Below, piece after piece: positions 36,189-45,815 of a stretch of 64,000 bases of DNA. Made by a program: the position numbers and the translations under genes. Each line of letters starts with the position of its first letter. Position 1 is the stretch's first letter. The notes under the pieces are model-generated. The model was not told the DNA's origin. It did not search any database and saw only the letters and a list, made by a program, of their open reading frames with translations. Source of the DNA: Candidatus Sedimenticola sp. (ex Thyasira tokunagai) (GTDB taxonomy: Bacteria; Pseudomonadota; Gammaproteobacteria; Chromatiales; Chromatiaceae); the NCBI GenBank assembly GCA_037318855.1, contig CP134874.1, positions 3,100,598 to 3,164,597 on the forward strand, read 5' to 3'.

Positions 36189-37028
36189 CTATAGGGTAGG
36201 TCTTAGGTGGGAAGGCAGCGTATACAACTTATCGCCATTCCCAAGCGGGCAAGTGAATGATAGATGATAGGCGGTCAGCTGTAAGTCTTCGGCATCTGCT
36301 TCTCCGCCGTGCAGCCGATCACCCACCACAGGGAAACCGATGCCGGCGAGATGAGCCCGAATCTGATGTTTGCGACCTGTTTCGATGGTGATATCCAGTA
36401 GGGATCTGTCGCTTTCAGGATCATATTCAATCAGTTTTGCGTGACTACACGCCTGTCGACCATCGATTTCACTGTCGATTGTGGTTGCTGTATCAGCGGC
36501 CGAAAACCTGCCGTGAACAACAACCATGTACCGTTTATTGATAGCCCGCTGCTGAAACAGGTTCGCTAAAGCGGTGGCGGCCTTTTTCTGGTGGGCAAGA
36601 AGTACCAGCCCGGTGGCGGCACGATCCAGCCGGTGGACAATAAAGGCGTTTCGTTGGGGAGTGAGGTGCTGCTCGGCCCAGCGGTAGAGGGTGCAGTGAT
36701 CACCCCACTTCGAGCCCTGTGAGAACATTCCATAGGGCTTGTACCAGACACTGTAGGCACCCTCATCGGCAATCAATTGGGCGGGAAGCGGCTCAGCGTT
36801 GAGGATGCTCTCATCATAATAGAGGTGTAGCTTATCTCCGGCCTTCATGGTTTTGGCCTGGCGACGAAGCCGTCGAGTGTTTTTGCCGCTTGTCAGCCAC
36901 ACCGCTCCCTTCTGCATAGCGCTCTTGATGCGCTGTCTCGATAACCCGGAGGCTTGTGCCAGTAGGTTGACGGCCGTATCGCTGCCGACAGCGACATCTA
37001 TGTGAGTTTCAATCTGTTGTTGGCACAA
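36189..37028 (-). CDS. RluA-family pseudouridine synthase
   Basis: 279 aa. Catalytic Asp in VHRLDRAATGLVLLA; KRYMVVVHGRF and GRKHQIRAHLAGIGFPVVGD are family motifs. An S4-like N-terminal part (SGLSRQRIKSAMQKGAVWL) suggests a 23S rRNA or tRNA target. The best start is a TTG at 37028 because no ATG is available in the region. It is not one of the standard named RluA/C/D by visible features. Confidence 0.82.
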   Translation of the reverse strand: MCQQQIETHIDVAVGSDTAVNLLAQASGLSRQRIKSAMQKGAVWLTSGKNTRRLRRQAKTMKAGDKLHLYYDESILNAEPLPAQLIADEGAYSVWYKPYGMFSQGSKWGDHCTLYRWAEQHLTPQRNAFIVHRLDRAATGLVLLAHQKKAATALANLFQQRAINKRYMVVVHGRFSAADTATTIDSEIDGRQACSHAKLIEYDPESDRSLLDITIETGRKHQIRAHLAGIGFPVVGDRLHGGEADAEDLQLTAYHLSFTCPLGNGDKLYTLPSHLRPTL

Positions 37029-37041
37029 GAGGTTCTCTTTT

Positions 37042-37215
37042 TTACCTGTCAGTCAGCTTAACCTCGATACGCCGGTTGGCCTGTAGCGCCACTTCGTTTC
37101 GCCCCATATCGACTGGATGAAGTTCGCCATAACCGGCGGCTGAGAGGCGCGCCGGAGCCCGATGCAAAAGTAGTTCAGGCTGAAAGAGGAAACGGTCTCC
37201 GACAATACGAATATT
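37042..37215 (-). pseudogene. OmpA/MotB C-terminal domain remnant
   Basis: One frame on the minus strand reads HNIRIVGDRFLFQPELLLHR then SAAGYGELHPVDMG and ANRRIEVKLTD, ending at a TAA (37042-37044). The first part is the start of an OmpA-like peptidoglycan-binding domain and the second its end; the middle is missing. It therefore looks like an internally deleted relic. It lies next to cbbO, where membrane-bound partner genes are sometimes found. Confidence 0.55.
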
Positions 37216-37412
37216 GTGGAAGGTCGATCAAACACAGTCAGGGACAGCCGTATATTGAATCGTGCAAACAGACGACCAACCCTGACAAAACTGCACGAAA
37301 TATAGCAGAACCCTGCTAAGCGAGGAAGATGCGGGGTGCAATACACCATGGTGGTAAGAAATTATGGTGCAACCTGGTGGATCATTAGTGCTCCTCTCTC
37401 CAGGCAGGCCCA

Positions 37413-39626
37413 CTAAGCTCTGGTCAGCCGTCGATAAATATCCGATACCTTCAGCGGCAGGCTCTTCACATCATCAACGACGGTGAAGGCGGCGGGGCCG
37501 TAGAGATGAGGCAGGTAGTCCCGTGCCTCATCATCGATAGTAATACAGTAGGGGTGAATACCACTCTGACGGGCCTCCACCAGGGCACGGCGGGTATCCT
37601 CTATGCCATATTGCCCACGGTAGCTATCGTAGTCATCCGGCTTGCCGTCGGAGAGGGTGATGAGCATGCGGGTCTTGGCTTCGGTCTCCTGTAACAGGCT
37701 ACTGAGGTGGCGGATAGCAAATCCCATACGAGTATAATCCTGGGGCAGAATACCGTTGATACGCGCCCGGGTCTCATCATCATAGGCTTCACTGAAGTGT
37801 TTGATATGGAACAGCTCACAACGCTTGCGCGTCATGCTCGAAAAGCCATAGATGGCATAGCGGTCACCCAGGGTCTCCAGCGCCTCGCACAACAGTACCA
37901 GAGATTCACGCTCTGCCTGATTGATCCACCCTTTGGTGGAACCACTCATATCCACCATAAAGACCACAGCGATATTGCGTTCGCTGCGGTGCATACGGGT
38001 AAACAGCCGGTCTGTCATCTCCCGCCCCTGCCTGACATCGGCCAGTGCCTCGACCAGAGCGTCAATATCGACACCATCACCGTGGGGCTGGCGCTTCAAC
38101 AGGCGATCCTCATCACGCATCGCCTCGAAGGTCTTGCGCAGTTGCCTTACCAGGCCACTGTACTTCTCCAGGGTATCGGCGACGAAGTTGTCATGGATGG
38201 GGACCACCTCTTTTTCACGCACAGCACACCAGTTTTTCCGGTAGTGTTTACGTTGAAAATCCCACTCCTGATAGAGAAATGCGCCCTCTTCATGATAGGT
38301 GCCGCTCCACACATCCTCCTGCTCTTCATCATCATCGTTCAACAGCGATGGATCATATTCACCCGGCCCGGCCGGCTCCAGATAATCATTGGGGATATCG
38401 CCAAAATCGACAATGATGGAGCTTGCCAATGCTGCCATCTCATCCGGTAGCGGTACAGGCAGATCATCGAGCAGAATCTCCACTCTGAAACCTTCCGGAT
38501 AGGAGGGATCTTCAACCTCCTTTTTCATGAAGCGCTCTTTTTTCTCTTCGTCTCGCTCCTCTTCCCCGGTCTGCTTTTTCGCCTGTTCATCCAGTATCTG
38601 TTGTAGCCTGACCTTAAAGTGGGCCTTCTCTCTCTCGGCACGGGTCTCCATGCAGGCGATGGCACTCTCCACCGCCAGCCCACCCTGAAAGCAGGAGACC
38701 GTGCAGGGAGCCAGCTTTCCCAGATTCTCTAGCGCCATATCAGCGACCTCCCAGACACTCACTCCCGGTCGGGAAAGCTGTTGGGAGAGTAGCTGCCACT
38801 CGGAGGAGAGCACGGCAACATCGGACTCATCTTTGAGATGCACCATCTGTCGGTAGAGACCCGGCAGTTCACGGCTAAGGCAGCCCTCGAGACGCAGTGT
38901 CTCCATTCCATGAAATAGTGGAACAAATCCTTCAGCTGTCGGCCCGATATCCCGCAGTGCCCGAAAGGTACCAAAGCGGATCTGCGCCCACAGTAGTGCA
39001 AGAGTGATCTTGTAGTGGAGAAAGTTCTCCTCCCTGGTGGAGAAGAGTGACTGTATGGAGGGAAGAAAGAGCGTCTCGGTATCGGTATAGGTGCTGTCGG
39101 AAGCGGCTATCTTCAGCTTGCGCCCGGAGAGCCCATGAAGAAAGCCGGTGAGCACCCTCTCCTCCTCTTCTAATATGGCGCCGTGCAGGCGGGTGTGCTG
39201 CATCTCGGCAAAACCCGCACTCTTATCAATTACCTGCAGTGCCGGTCTCAGACCACTCAGGTCGTAGACATCCATGGTGTGGAGGGCCCAGGCTTCGATC
39301 ATGTGGTGATCCATAGCGGCCAGAGCCGCCACACCGTGGCAGGCAATCTGGTAACCCAACTCCACATGGGTACTGGCTACCCGAATAATCCAATCAAGCA
39401 GAAACTCCTGCTCCCCGCGGGACAATCCGGCGATGCTTTGCGAGGGCGGCCGGGTATCTCTGAAAGAGAATTCCACCTCCAGCGGCCCCTCAAGCAGGGC
39501 CTCTATCTCGCTAACGGTAAGCGGCGTGTTGCTAGGAGCCTGTCCGAGAATAGGAGCCGTAGCGAGGGGAAGCCATTTTGAGTCCATTTTTTTGATCATT
39601 TGAGGCGAATAGTCGCTCTTATTCAA
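37413..39626 (-). CDS. cbbO: CbbO-type RuBisCO activase adaptor (VWA domain)
   Basis: 737 aa in the open frame. The C-terminal von Willebrand A domain (about residue 550 to the end) carries the MIDAS motif DMSGST and ends VVDDVKSLPLKVSDIYRRL. CbbO binds RuBisCO and, with the CbbQ AAA+ ring, reactivates it. NorD is a close relative, so the call relies on the neighbouring cbbQ. The first 31 residues come from a mobile element (39532-39698), and the frame begins with TTG; the native start seems lost. Confidence 0.75.
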   Translation of the reverse strand: MNKSDYSPQMIKKMDSKWLPLATAPILGQAPSNTPLTVSEIEALLEGPLEVEFSFRDTRPPSQSIAGLSRGEQEFLLDWIIRVASTHVELGYQIACHGVAALAAMDHHMIEAWALHTMDVYDLSGLRPALQVIDKSAGFAEMQHTRLHGAILEEEERVLTGFLHGLSGRKLKIAASDSTYTDTETLFLPSIQSLFSTREENFLHYKITLALLWAQIRFGTFRALRDIGPTAEGFVPLFHGMETLRLEGCLSRELPGLYRQMVHLKDESDVAVLSSEWQLLSQQLSRPGVSVWEVADMALENLGKLAPCTVSCFQGGLAVESAIACMETRAEREKAHFKVRLQQILDEQAKKQTGEEERDEEKKERFMKKEVEDPSYPEGFRVEILLDDLPVPLPDEMAALASSIIVDFGDIPNDYLEPAGPGEYDPSLLNDDDEEQEDVWSGTYHEEGAFLYQEWDFQRKHYRKNWCAVREKEVVPIHDNFVADTLEKYSGLVRQLRKTFEAMRDEDRLLKRQPHGDGVDIDALVEALADVRQGREMTDRLFTRMHRSERNIAVVFMVDMSGSTKGWINQAERESLVLLCEALETLGDRYAIYGFSSMTRKRCELFHIKHFSEAYDDETRARINGILPQDYTRMGFAIRHLSSLLQETEAKTRMLITLSDGKPDDYDSYRGQYGIEDTRRALVEARQSGIHPYCITIDDEARDYLPHLYGPAAFTVVDDVKSLPLKVSDIYRRLTRA

Positions 39627-39698
39627 CGAAAATGAGCGGGAAAATGGGCCAAAAGGGCTTTCCCGCAGTAGGCTCTCTATTCTCGGACAGGCTCCTAG
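39532..39698 (-). mobile_element. 167-bp terminal-inverted-repeat element in the cbbO 5' end
   Basis: Ends are perfect 22-nt inverse copies beginning CTAGGAGCCTGTCCGAGA (39532) and mirrored at 39677-39698. Non-autonomous, no transposase. TA at both outer edges could be a target duplication. A second copy lies at 60072-60236, about 85% alike by eye. On the minus strand it carries an open frame (residues NKSDYSPQMIKKMDSKW, LATAPILGQAP) that runs straight into cbbO. Confidence 0.8.
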
Positions 39699-39702
39699 TC
39701 AT

Positions 39703-40515
39703 TTAAAAGAGAGACGATGAGAGCTCATTGACCGCTGCAAGCATCTCAGGGTCATCGGTGAGGGCCTGTGCAATGGCCCCACGGCAGGCTGCCACCGGAT
39801 CTACATCAGAGGCGATCAGTTTCGCTGCATGAACCAGTAAGCGCGTACTGGCCCCCTCCTCCAAGCCACTGCCCTTTAGATTACGGGTCATTGCGGCAAA
39901 CTGCACCAGCCGTTGTGCGATGCCAAGCTCAACACTGGACTCTTCGACCACAATTCGAGCTTCCAGCTCTGCATCCGGGTAATCAAACTCCAGGGCAACA
40001 AAACGCTGGCGGGTGCTCTGCTTCAGATCTTTGAGAACACTCTGGTAACCCGGGTTATAGGAGATTGCCAGAGCAAAATCAGCAGAGGCTTCTACCAAGG
40101 TACCGAGTTTCTCCACCGGCAGGATACGTCGATCATCGGCCAAGGGATGAATCACCACCATGGTGTCCTTACGAGCCTCGACAATTTCATCCAGGTAGCA
40201 GATACCTCCCGCCTTCACCGCTTGAGTAAGGGGGCCGTCGATCCAGATCGTCTCCCCACCTTTTACCAGATAACGTCCCACCAGATCGGAGGCGGTAAGG
40301 TCATCGTGACAGGAGACGGTGATCAGGGGACGCTGCAGGCGCCACGCCATATACTCCATAAAGCGAGTCTTTCCGCAGCCTGTTGGGCCTTTCAGCAGTA
40401 CCGGCAACTTGTTGCGATAAGCGGCCTCAAAGAGGGTGATCTCATCACCGGTGGGCTGGTAGTAGGGCTCACTCTTCACCTTATACTCATCCAGTCGTAG
40501 TGTTCTGTTCTCCAC
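39703..40515 (-). CDS. cbbQ: CbbQ-type AAA+ ATPase
   Basis: 270 aa MoxR-class AAA+ protein. Walker A GPTGCGKT (43-50), Walker B ICYLDEI, sensor motif ISYNPGYQ and arginine-finger region KQSTRQRF. The match with CbbQ, for example [18 protein letters not shown] and [18 protein letters not shown], is close; NorQ is the alternative. It would form the ring that remodels RuBisCO with CbbO. No cbbL/cbbS lies in the window. Confidence 0.82.
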   Translation of the reverse strand: MENRTLRLDEYKVKSEPYYQPTGDEITLFEAAYRNKLPVLLKGPTGCGKTRFMEYMAWRLQRPLITVSCHDDLTASDLVGRYLVKGGETIWIDGPLTQAVKAGGICYLDEIVEARKDTMVVIHPLADDRRILPVEKLGTLVEASADFALAISYNPGYQSVLKDLKQSTRQRFVALEFDYPDAELEARIVVEESSVELGIAQRLVQFAAMTRNLKGSGLEEGASTRLLVHAAKLIASDVDPVAACRGAIAQALTDDPEMLAAVNELSSSLF

Positions 40516-40710
40516 AGGGGCTCCTATAGGAAAGTTATCAGTTGGCAGTTTGCAGTGACTGCGTATAAATAGTCGGGTAACAGCAGCGTCTTCTCGTGCT
40601 TCACAACGTGAAGCGGTAGTTAGTCTGATATTTCACTGTGAAGTTTACAACACGGGAACTTTGGGGTTTGTGACCGGGAACTGCCAAACAAGCCATGAGG
40701 ATCTACTACT

Positions 40711-42881
40711 CTACTCTTCACTCAACTCTTTATGGTGTTCTGCAATAGTCACTCGGTTGCGCCCTTGAGCCTTGGATCGGTAAAGCGCCTGATCTGCACG
40801 TTTAGCCATTGATTCACGGTCATCTCGCGGATGCCAGATGGTCGCGCCCAGGCTGGTGGTCATCTGGCCTATCACCGGGAAGGCGTAATTTTCAACGGCA
40901 CTGCGGACGGTTTCAGCCACCACTTCCATTCCTTTTAGATCGGCACGTGGCAACATGATAAAGAACTCATCTCCACCCCAGCGGGAGAGCAGATCATATT
41001 TACGGATATTGGACTCCACCACCGCCACCAGGCTTTTGAGAACACGATCTCCAACATCATGACCTAACGTGTCATTCACCCGTTTGAAGTCATCGAGGTC
41101 CAGCATGATCAAGCCCAATTGACGACCACCCTGAGCTGTATTGATAATCTGCTGATCCAGGACCTCTTCAAACTTGGTGCGATTTACAGCACCGGTCAAT
41201 CGGTCAGTTGTAGCCAGATGTTTAAGCTCCTTATGGTGCTTTATATGCTGGGTAACATCACGGTGCGACTCTATGATCTGGATCACCTCTCCCTCTTCAC
41301 TCAGAATCGGCGTTGCATGTATCTCCACATAAAAAGGAAGCCCCTTTGAGTCAAAATGCTTGTGTACTATATTGGTAGGCTGTTTGCTCTCTAGAATAGT
41401 CTGAATTGGACAGGGCTCATCTTCGGAATCACAGGGCTTATCTGTTTTGTGAGAGAGTTGATAACAGGTCAGTCCCTGCAATATTCCCTGGTCTGTCAAA
41501 TAGGCGTCGCGAGCCGCCTGGTTGGCGGAGACAACCTGATGATTACTCACATCCAGGACCAGTGTGGGATCTGCAATGGAATCAACCACCTTCTGTATAA
41601 AGGCGCGTGACTGTTCCAGCTCCTGTTCCGCCGACTTCAAGAGGGTGATATCGGTTATATAGGAGTAGAGGCCGACTACCTTGCCCTGTTGGTCACGCTC
41701 AACCCGAACAGTGTCGCTGACCCAATGATACTCTCCCCGCTGATCGACCAGGCGAAAGGGAGATCGACTGAATGTGGTATGGCCCGCCGCAAGCCCGGCC
41801 TCCAATTCATTGGTGAGTGCGGCTATATAGGTTGGCTCGACAATACTCGCCAATCCAAGCCCCTCCTTGAGAAACTGATCCGGTGAATAGCCAAAGAGCT
41901 GTTGCAGATTTCCAGAAACATAGACCACCGGCCAGCCGAATTCGTTGCGCCAGCGGAAGATCACAGCCGGGCCGACAGCAAAAATATCACGCTCTTGTTC
42001 GATACGCTGATGGAGCTCACTCAACTTGGCTGTAGTGCGATGGCGCTGCTGTATATTCCAGAAAAGAATCATAGCACCCAGGGTCACCAGTAAAACGGTG
42101 AAAACTATCATAGGGATAGCGGGCTGCAGGGCCGTCAGGTGGGCCTCTGACACATCTTCATCCGTCAGCCGATGAACAATCACTGTCGCGCAGTGCCGAC
42201 AGCTCTCCTGCCCACCCCCTCCTATCATCAGCCAGGAGAACGTGTACACCTCTCCCAGTTTTGTCTTGATCTGTCCTTGCGATACTCCCTGCATCTGCTG
42301 CCAAACCGCTACCTGCTGCATGGAGAATTGATCCTGCTCCCTACCTTTGAACATAAATCCCCAGGATTGATCCGCCCTGAAGCTGATCAGGTATTCACCG
42401 TTACTATTCAGCATCGCACTCCTGCCGGGCAGCATACTGTTAAGTCTACCCAGGTGCCTCAGCAAGGTATTGCCCAAGTAGTTCAAAATGACCACCCCCC
42501 CTTTTTCACCACGACTATCAGCAGCCGGCATAGCAAAGCGAATCATCGGTTTGAAAGGGAGTTCAACCTCCTTATGCTCGATATTGAGATCGAAGGGTGA
42601 GACATAGAGCTCTCCGACCGCCTTAATAATACTGTCAGTGAAATAGTAGCGGTGCCGCTTCGACTGCAGCTGATCGTTGGGAACGGCCATCGCTTTGCCA
42701 CCATTCAGATTAATCCTTATCCTTTCATCCCCTCGATTATCGAGAAAGCGTATCTGATCATATCGCTGTTTGCTGGTACTGAAATTTTGATAATTTTGTA
42801 CCAGTGTATTGTCTGGGGTTTTGTCCCCTTCTTCCGCAAACTTATCCAAGTAGAGTACAAGCGTGTCGCTACCTCGTGAAA
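40711..42881 (-). pseudogene. dCache-PAS-GGDEF diguanylate cyclase, C-terminal portion (split gene)
   Basis: Frame from about 42881 down: rest of a periplasmic Cache sensor (YDQIRFLDNRGDERIRIN), transmembrane helix, two PAS domains, and an intact GGDEF (RWGGDEFFIMLPRAD) near the C-terminus, so it could still make cyclic-di-GMP if expressed. Its N-terminus lies at 43136-43369 in another frame, separated by a non-coding repeat (42882-43141). It is followed by the cbbQ-side gap (40516-40710), in which nothing is seen. Confidence 0.75.
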
Positions 42882-43141
42882 GATTTTGGGACATCCAAGT
42901 CTCCAAAATCGACTCGCCTACGCGACAGCCGTTATGCCCCGACCGTCCTGCGTACGTCACGATTCCGTATTGCACATTGCAGCAAAGCTGCTTGTGCACT
43001 ACTCCATCATGACTCCCGCAATGACTCTACGGCGTTTCGGATGCACTCCTTGTATGCCCTACATCGCTCCCTGCCGGTCGCAATTCCGGCCATACAACCG
43101 CGCCTACGCCTATCGGGGACTAATCGCCTCGGCTTTCAGCC
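42882..43141 (-). repeat. about 260-bp structured repeat, copy B, interrupting the cyclase gene
   Basis: Read on the minus strand it runs from GGCTGAAAGCCGAGGCG to GATTTTGGAGACTTGGATGT, with internal stems such as GCAGCAAAGCTGC and CCGGTCGCAATTCCGG. It shares ordered blocks with copy A (25155-25414). Its insertion leaves the two halves of the cyclase gene in different frames and introduces stops. Confidence 0.65.
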
Positions 43142-43369
43142 TTCCATGGCGATCAGCGTCAGTTCCGGCATTGAAGCGAGATAGCTCAAATCGCTGCGCA
43201 CATAGGAGAGTTCCGCTTCCATGACAGAGTGTTGGCGTGCAACACCTTGCTCGGCTTGTATGGCGAGGCGGGATGCAACCAGTTGACGCTGTTGATTAAG
43301 GAACAACCCAAGCAACGTCGCCATGATAGCGATCAGAATAAACAGAAATCCAAGGTATCGTTGCCACAT
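43136..43369 (-). pseudogene. N-terminal piece of the interrupted diguanylate cyclase
   Basis: 77 codons: one transmembrane helix (MWQRYLGFLFILIAIMATLL) and the start of a periplasmic helix (VARQHSVMEAELSYVRSDLS), then a stop reached soon after the repeat begins. It fits the missing front of the Cache-GGDEF protein. It begins two bases after the stop of the upstream sensor gene, so the two formed one operon. Confidence 0.7.
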
Positions 43370-43371
43370 AC

Positions 43372-44587
43372 CTAGTGGTCCAACTCCTGCCGGCCATCAG
43401 TGGCTTTGACGTGTTCTCTAAAGACCACTACGGCACCCGTAATTTGATCCCCTTCGAAGATCGGTGTACTGACATATTCTGTTGCAATACTGCTGCCATC
43501 CTTGCGCCAGAACAGCTCATCCGTTCCCCTATGTACGACCCCGGATAACAGTGCGGCGGTAATGGGGCACTCAGACACAGGAAATGGGCTGCCATCTGGA
43601 TGGCTATGGTGCCATGTCGAATGGCTGTCATGCCCAATCAACTCTTCCACCTCATAACCTAAGAGGCTTGCCGCAGCGGGATTAACGAAGCTATGCTTGC
43701 CCTCTTTATCCAACCCAAAAATACCGTCACCGGCAATATCGAGTATCAGGCTTTTCTGACTTTTTTCAGCCTTGAGTTCATGTTCCAGTGCCTTAAGGTC
43801 GGCGATATCATCAAACACCCCGACCAGATATTTGATATTAAGTTTTTCATCCCGCACAGCACTCAACGTAAGCTGTACCCATGTGCTCCCGCCATGGCGG
43901 GACTTGATTTGAGTCTGCACCATAAACTGACTGGTGTCACCGCGGCGCATCAATTCAAAACGAGCGGTTACGGCAGGTAGGTTTTCTGCATGAAGTAGGT
44001 CGGTAACATTGATCCGACGCAGCTCCACTTCACTGTAACCACTGATTTGGGAGAGACGGTGATTGGCCTTTATTATCGCACCGGTGGGAGTAGCAAAGAC
44101 AAAACCCACCGCAACTTGCTGGAACAGAGAACGAAACTGCTCTTCACTCTCCACCATGGACTCACGTTGACGGTGCAACCGACGGTTGAGTCGAACTACA
44201 TTTGCAATTAGGGCGCTCTGGGTGATCAGTACCACTAATAAGATAAGGATCCAGTACCAGTAACGTTGCAGAACCGACAGCAGGCTGACCTCGCTATCTC
44301 GGCCATAAGGTGGCAGATCCATCGCCTTGAGAATATCATGCACTTTCTGGTAGTTCTGCGGGATGCTCCAACCACTGATCTTGGCATTAACAGCGGCTTG
44401 ATCCGTCTCTTTCATCTGCAGCAGTGCCAGCGCCACTTCGCGAGACAGCTCATCCGTAACATGCTTCAATTCAGAGATAGGCCACTCCGGCACCAACTCG
44501 CTACTCAGCAGCAGTGGAAAGCCCTCTCTGCTGCGTCGATTAAGAACACGTATTGCAGCGAGATCGAGTTGACTCTCCTCTGCCATC
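43372..44587 (-). pseudogene. PhnD-like/PAS sensor gene, 3' part
   Basis: Encodes the end of a PhnD-like binding domain (MAEESQLDLAAIRVLN...LVPEWPISEL), a transmembrane helix (YWILILLVVLITQSALIANV) and two PAS domains, stopping without kinase or cyclase output. The open frame can be extended to 44652 only by reading into the IS. Removing the IS and one ATC rejoins it exactly to the front part at 45816. Confidence 0.8.
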
Positions 44588-44637
44588 TGAGCCTCCCCAA
44601 TAAAAGTTGACACCCTGTTTACAACCAGAGGTGTCAA

Positions 44638-44949
44638 ATGAGAAAGAACCATTCAATCGATATCAAGATACAAGCGGTACTAAAAGCGAGCAGGCCTGGC
44701 ATACTTGCCAGTGAGGTTGCGGAGGAAATAGGGATACATACATTTTCTTTGTATCGCTGGAAGAAGGAATTACGAGATGCGGGGTTACTCGATAAAATGC
44801 CTGATAAAATCGATGTTCAGACAGATTTGAAGCTCAGGGAGCAACTAAAACAGTTGGAGAAGGAGAATAAGCACCTAAGGATGGAGAATGCTGTTTTAAA
44901 AAAACTCGAGGAGATGGGCGACGCCAAAAGAAAGAAGCCTTCAAAATAA
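44638..44949 (+). CDS. IS3-family transposase OrfA
   Basis: 103 aa helix-turn-helix protein with leucine-zipper-like C-terminus: IKIQAVLKASRPGILASEVA and FSLYRWKKELRDAGLL, then the heptad LREQLKQLEKENKHLRMENA. It binds the IS ends. A slippery A AAA AAA C lies at 44898-44905 in phase, the usual site where ribosomes shift -1 to make the OrfAB fusion. Confidence 0.93.
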   Translation: MRKNHSIDIKIQAVLKASRPGILASEVAEEIGIHTFSLYRWKKELRDAGLLDKMPDKIDVQTDLKLREQLKQLEKENKHLRMENAVLKKLEEMGDAKRKKPSK

Positions 44950-44996
44950 TAGAAGATTTAAATGATGAGTTTGGTGTATCCCCACTTTGCCTCCTG

Positions 44997-45788
44997 TTGG
45001 ATGTGAGTCGAGGTGGATATTATGCTTGGAAGAAGCGACCTGGTTCGTTCCAGTCCGTTTACAATGGCATGATCATTGATGAAATTCTCAAGATACACCG
45101 GGAAGTCAAGGAGACTTACGGTAGTCCTAGAATGACAGTGGAACTAAAGAGTAGAGGCTTTAGTCGTTGTGAGAATACTGTCGCTAAGTTGATGAGGAAG
45201 ATAGGAATTCGAGCAAAAATGGATAAACGCTATAAACCTAGGCAGTGGCAACCGGGCTCAAAAATAGCGAAGAGTAATCTTTTGGCTGAGTTGCCCATAC
45301 CAAAGAATCCACATGAAGTTTGGGTAGCGGACTTTACCTACACACGTCATCACGGCCAATTTGTCTATTTCTCAGTCATTATGGATCTATGTACCAGGCA
45401 GCTTGTGGGTGAGGAAATAAGTAGGACTCGAGATGCAGATTTAATCGTCAGGACCTTTCAAAAGGCAAAGCAAAGGCACCCAGAAGCAAGACCAAAAATA
45501 TTCCATTCAGACCGGGGTATAGAGTATGCCAACCACAAGATTGGAAGGCTGCTAGAGAGTCAAGCGATCGAGCAGAGTATGTCAGGCAAGGGTAATTGCT
45601 ATGACAATGCCCATATGGAGTCATTCTTTCATACGTATAAGTCGGAAATGTACTATACGGAGAAATTTGATGGCATTGAGGATTTCAAAAGGAAGACCAA
45701 GAAATACATTCGTTTTTATAACCGGAGGCGTTTACACTCAAGCTTAGGGTATATGAGTCCAGCAGACTATGCTGAGTCGAAAAGCTAA
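44997..45788 (+). CDS. IS3-family transposase OrfB (DDE integrase)
   Basis: 263 aa from the first in-frame start. The -1 frame is already open from the A7 slippery site, adding KIIEDLNDEFGVSPLCLLL before this point. Catalytic acidic residues lie in VADFTYTRHHGQFVYFSV, FHSDRGIEYANH and MSGKGNCYDNAHMESFF. The active enzyme would be the OrfAB fusion. No internal stop or frameshift other than the programmed one. Confidence 0.93.
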   Translation: MDVSRGGYYAWKKRPGSFQSVYNGMIIDEILKIHREVKETYGSPRMTVELKSRGFSRCENTVAKLMRKIGIRAKMDKRYKPRQWQPGSKIAKSNLLAELPIPKNPHEVWVADFTYTRHHGQFVYFSVIMDLCTRQLVGEEISRTRDADLIVRTFQKAKQRHPEARPKIFHSDRGIEYANHKIGRLLESQAIEQSMSGKGNCYDNAHMESFFHTYKSEMYYTEKFDGIEDFKRKTKKYIRFYNRRRLHSSLGYMSPADYAESKS

Positions 45789-45815
45789 TGTGTCAACTTT
45801 TTATGGGGAACATCA

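Larger units (their letters stand above)
44588..45815 (+). mobile_element. IS3-family insertion sequence
   Basis: 1,228 bp. 26-nt imperfect ends: TGAGCCTCCCCAATAAAAGT (44588) and the inverse beginning TGATGTTCCCCATAAAAAGT (from 45815), then GTTGACAC. It is flanked by a 3-bp direct repeat ATC (44585-44587 and 45816-45818). It carries orfA and orfB. It sits inside a sensor gene and looks complete and recent. Confidence 0.93.

Noticed and set aside
39703..40515. NorQ/NorD (nitric oxide reductase activation) for the AAA+/VWA pair
   Set aside because: No norB/norC adjacent and the AAA+ sequence is closer to remembered CbbQ proteins; kept only as an alternative.
42886..43224. Plus-strand frame across the repeat in the cyclase gene
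   Set aside because: Coding would require the structured repeat to be translated; no RBS or domain.
43372..44652. PAS protein taken as a complete gene with start at 44652
   Set aside because: Its first 22 residues come from the IS end; the true gene continues on the other side of the IS.
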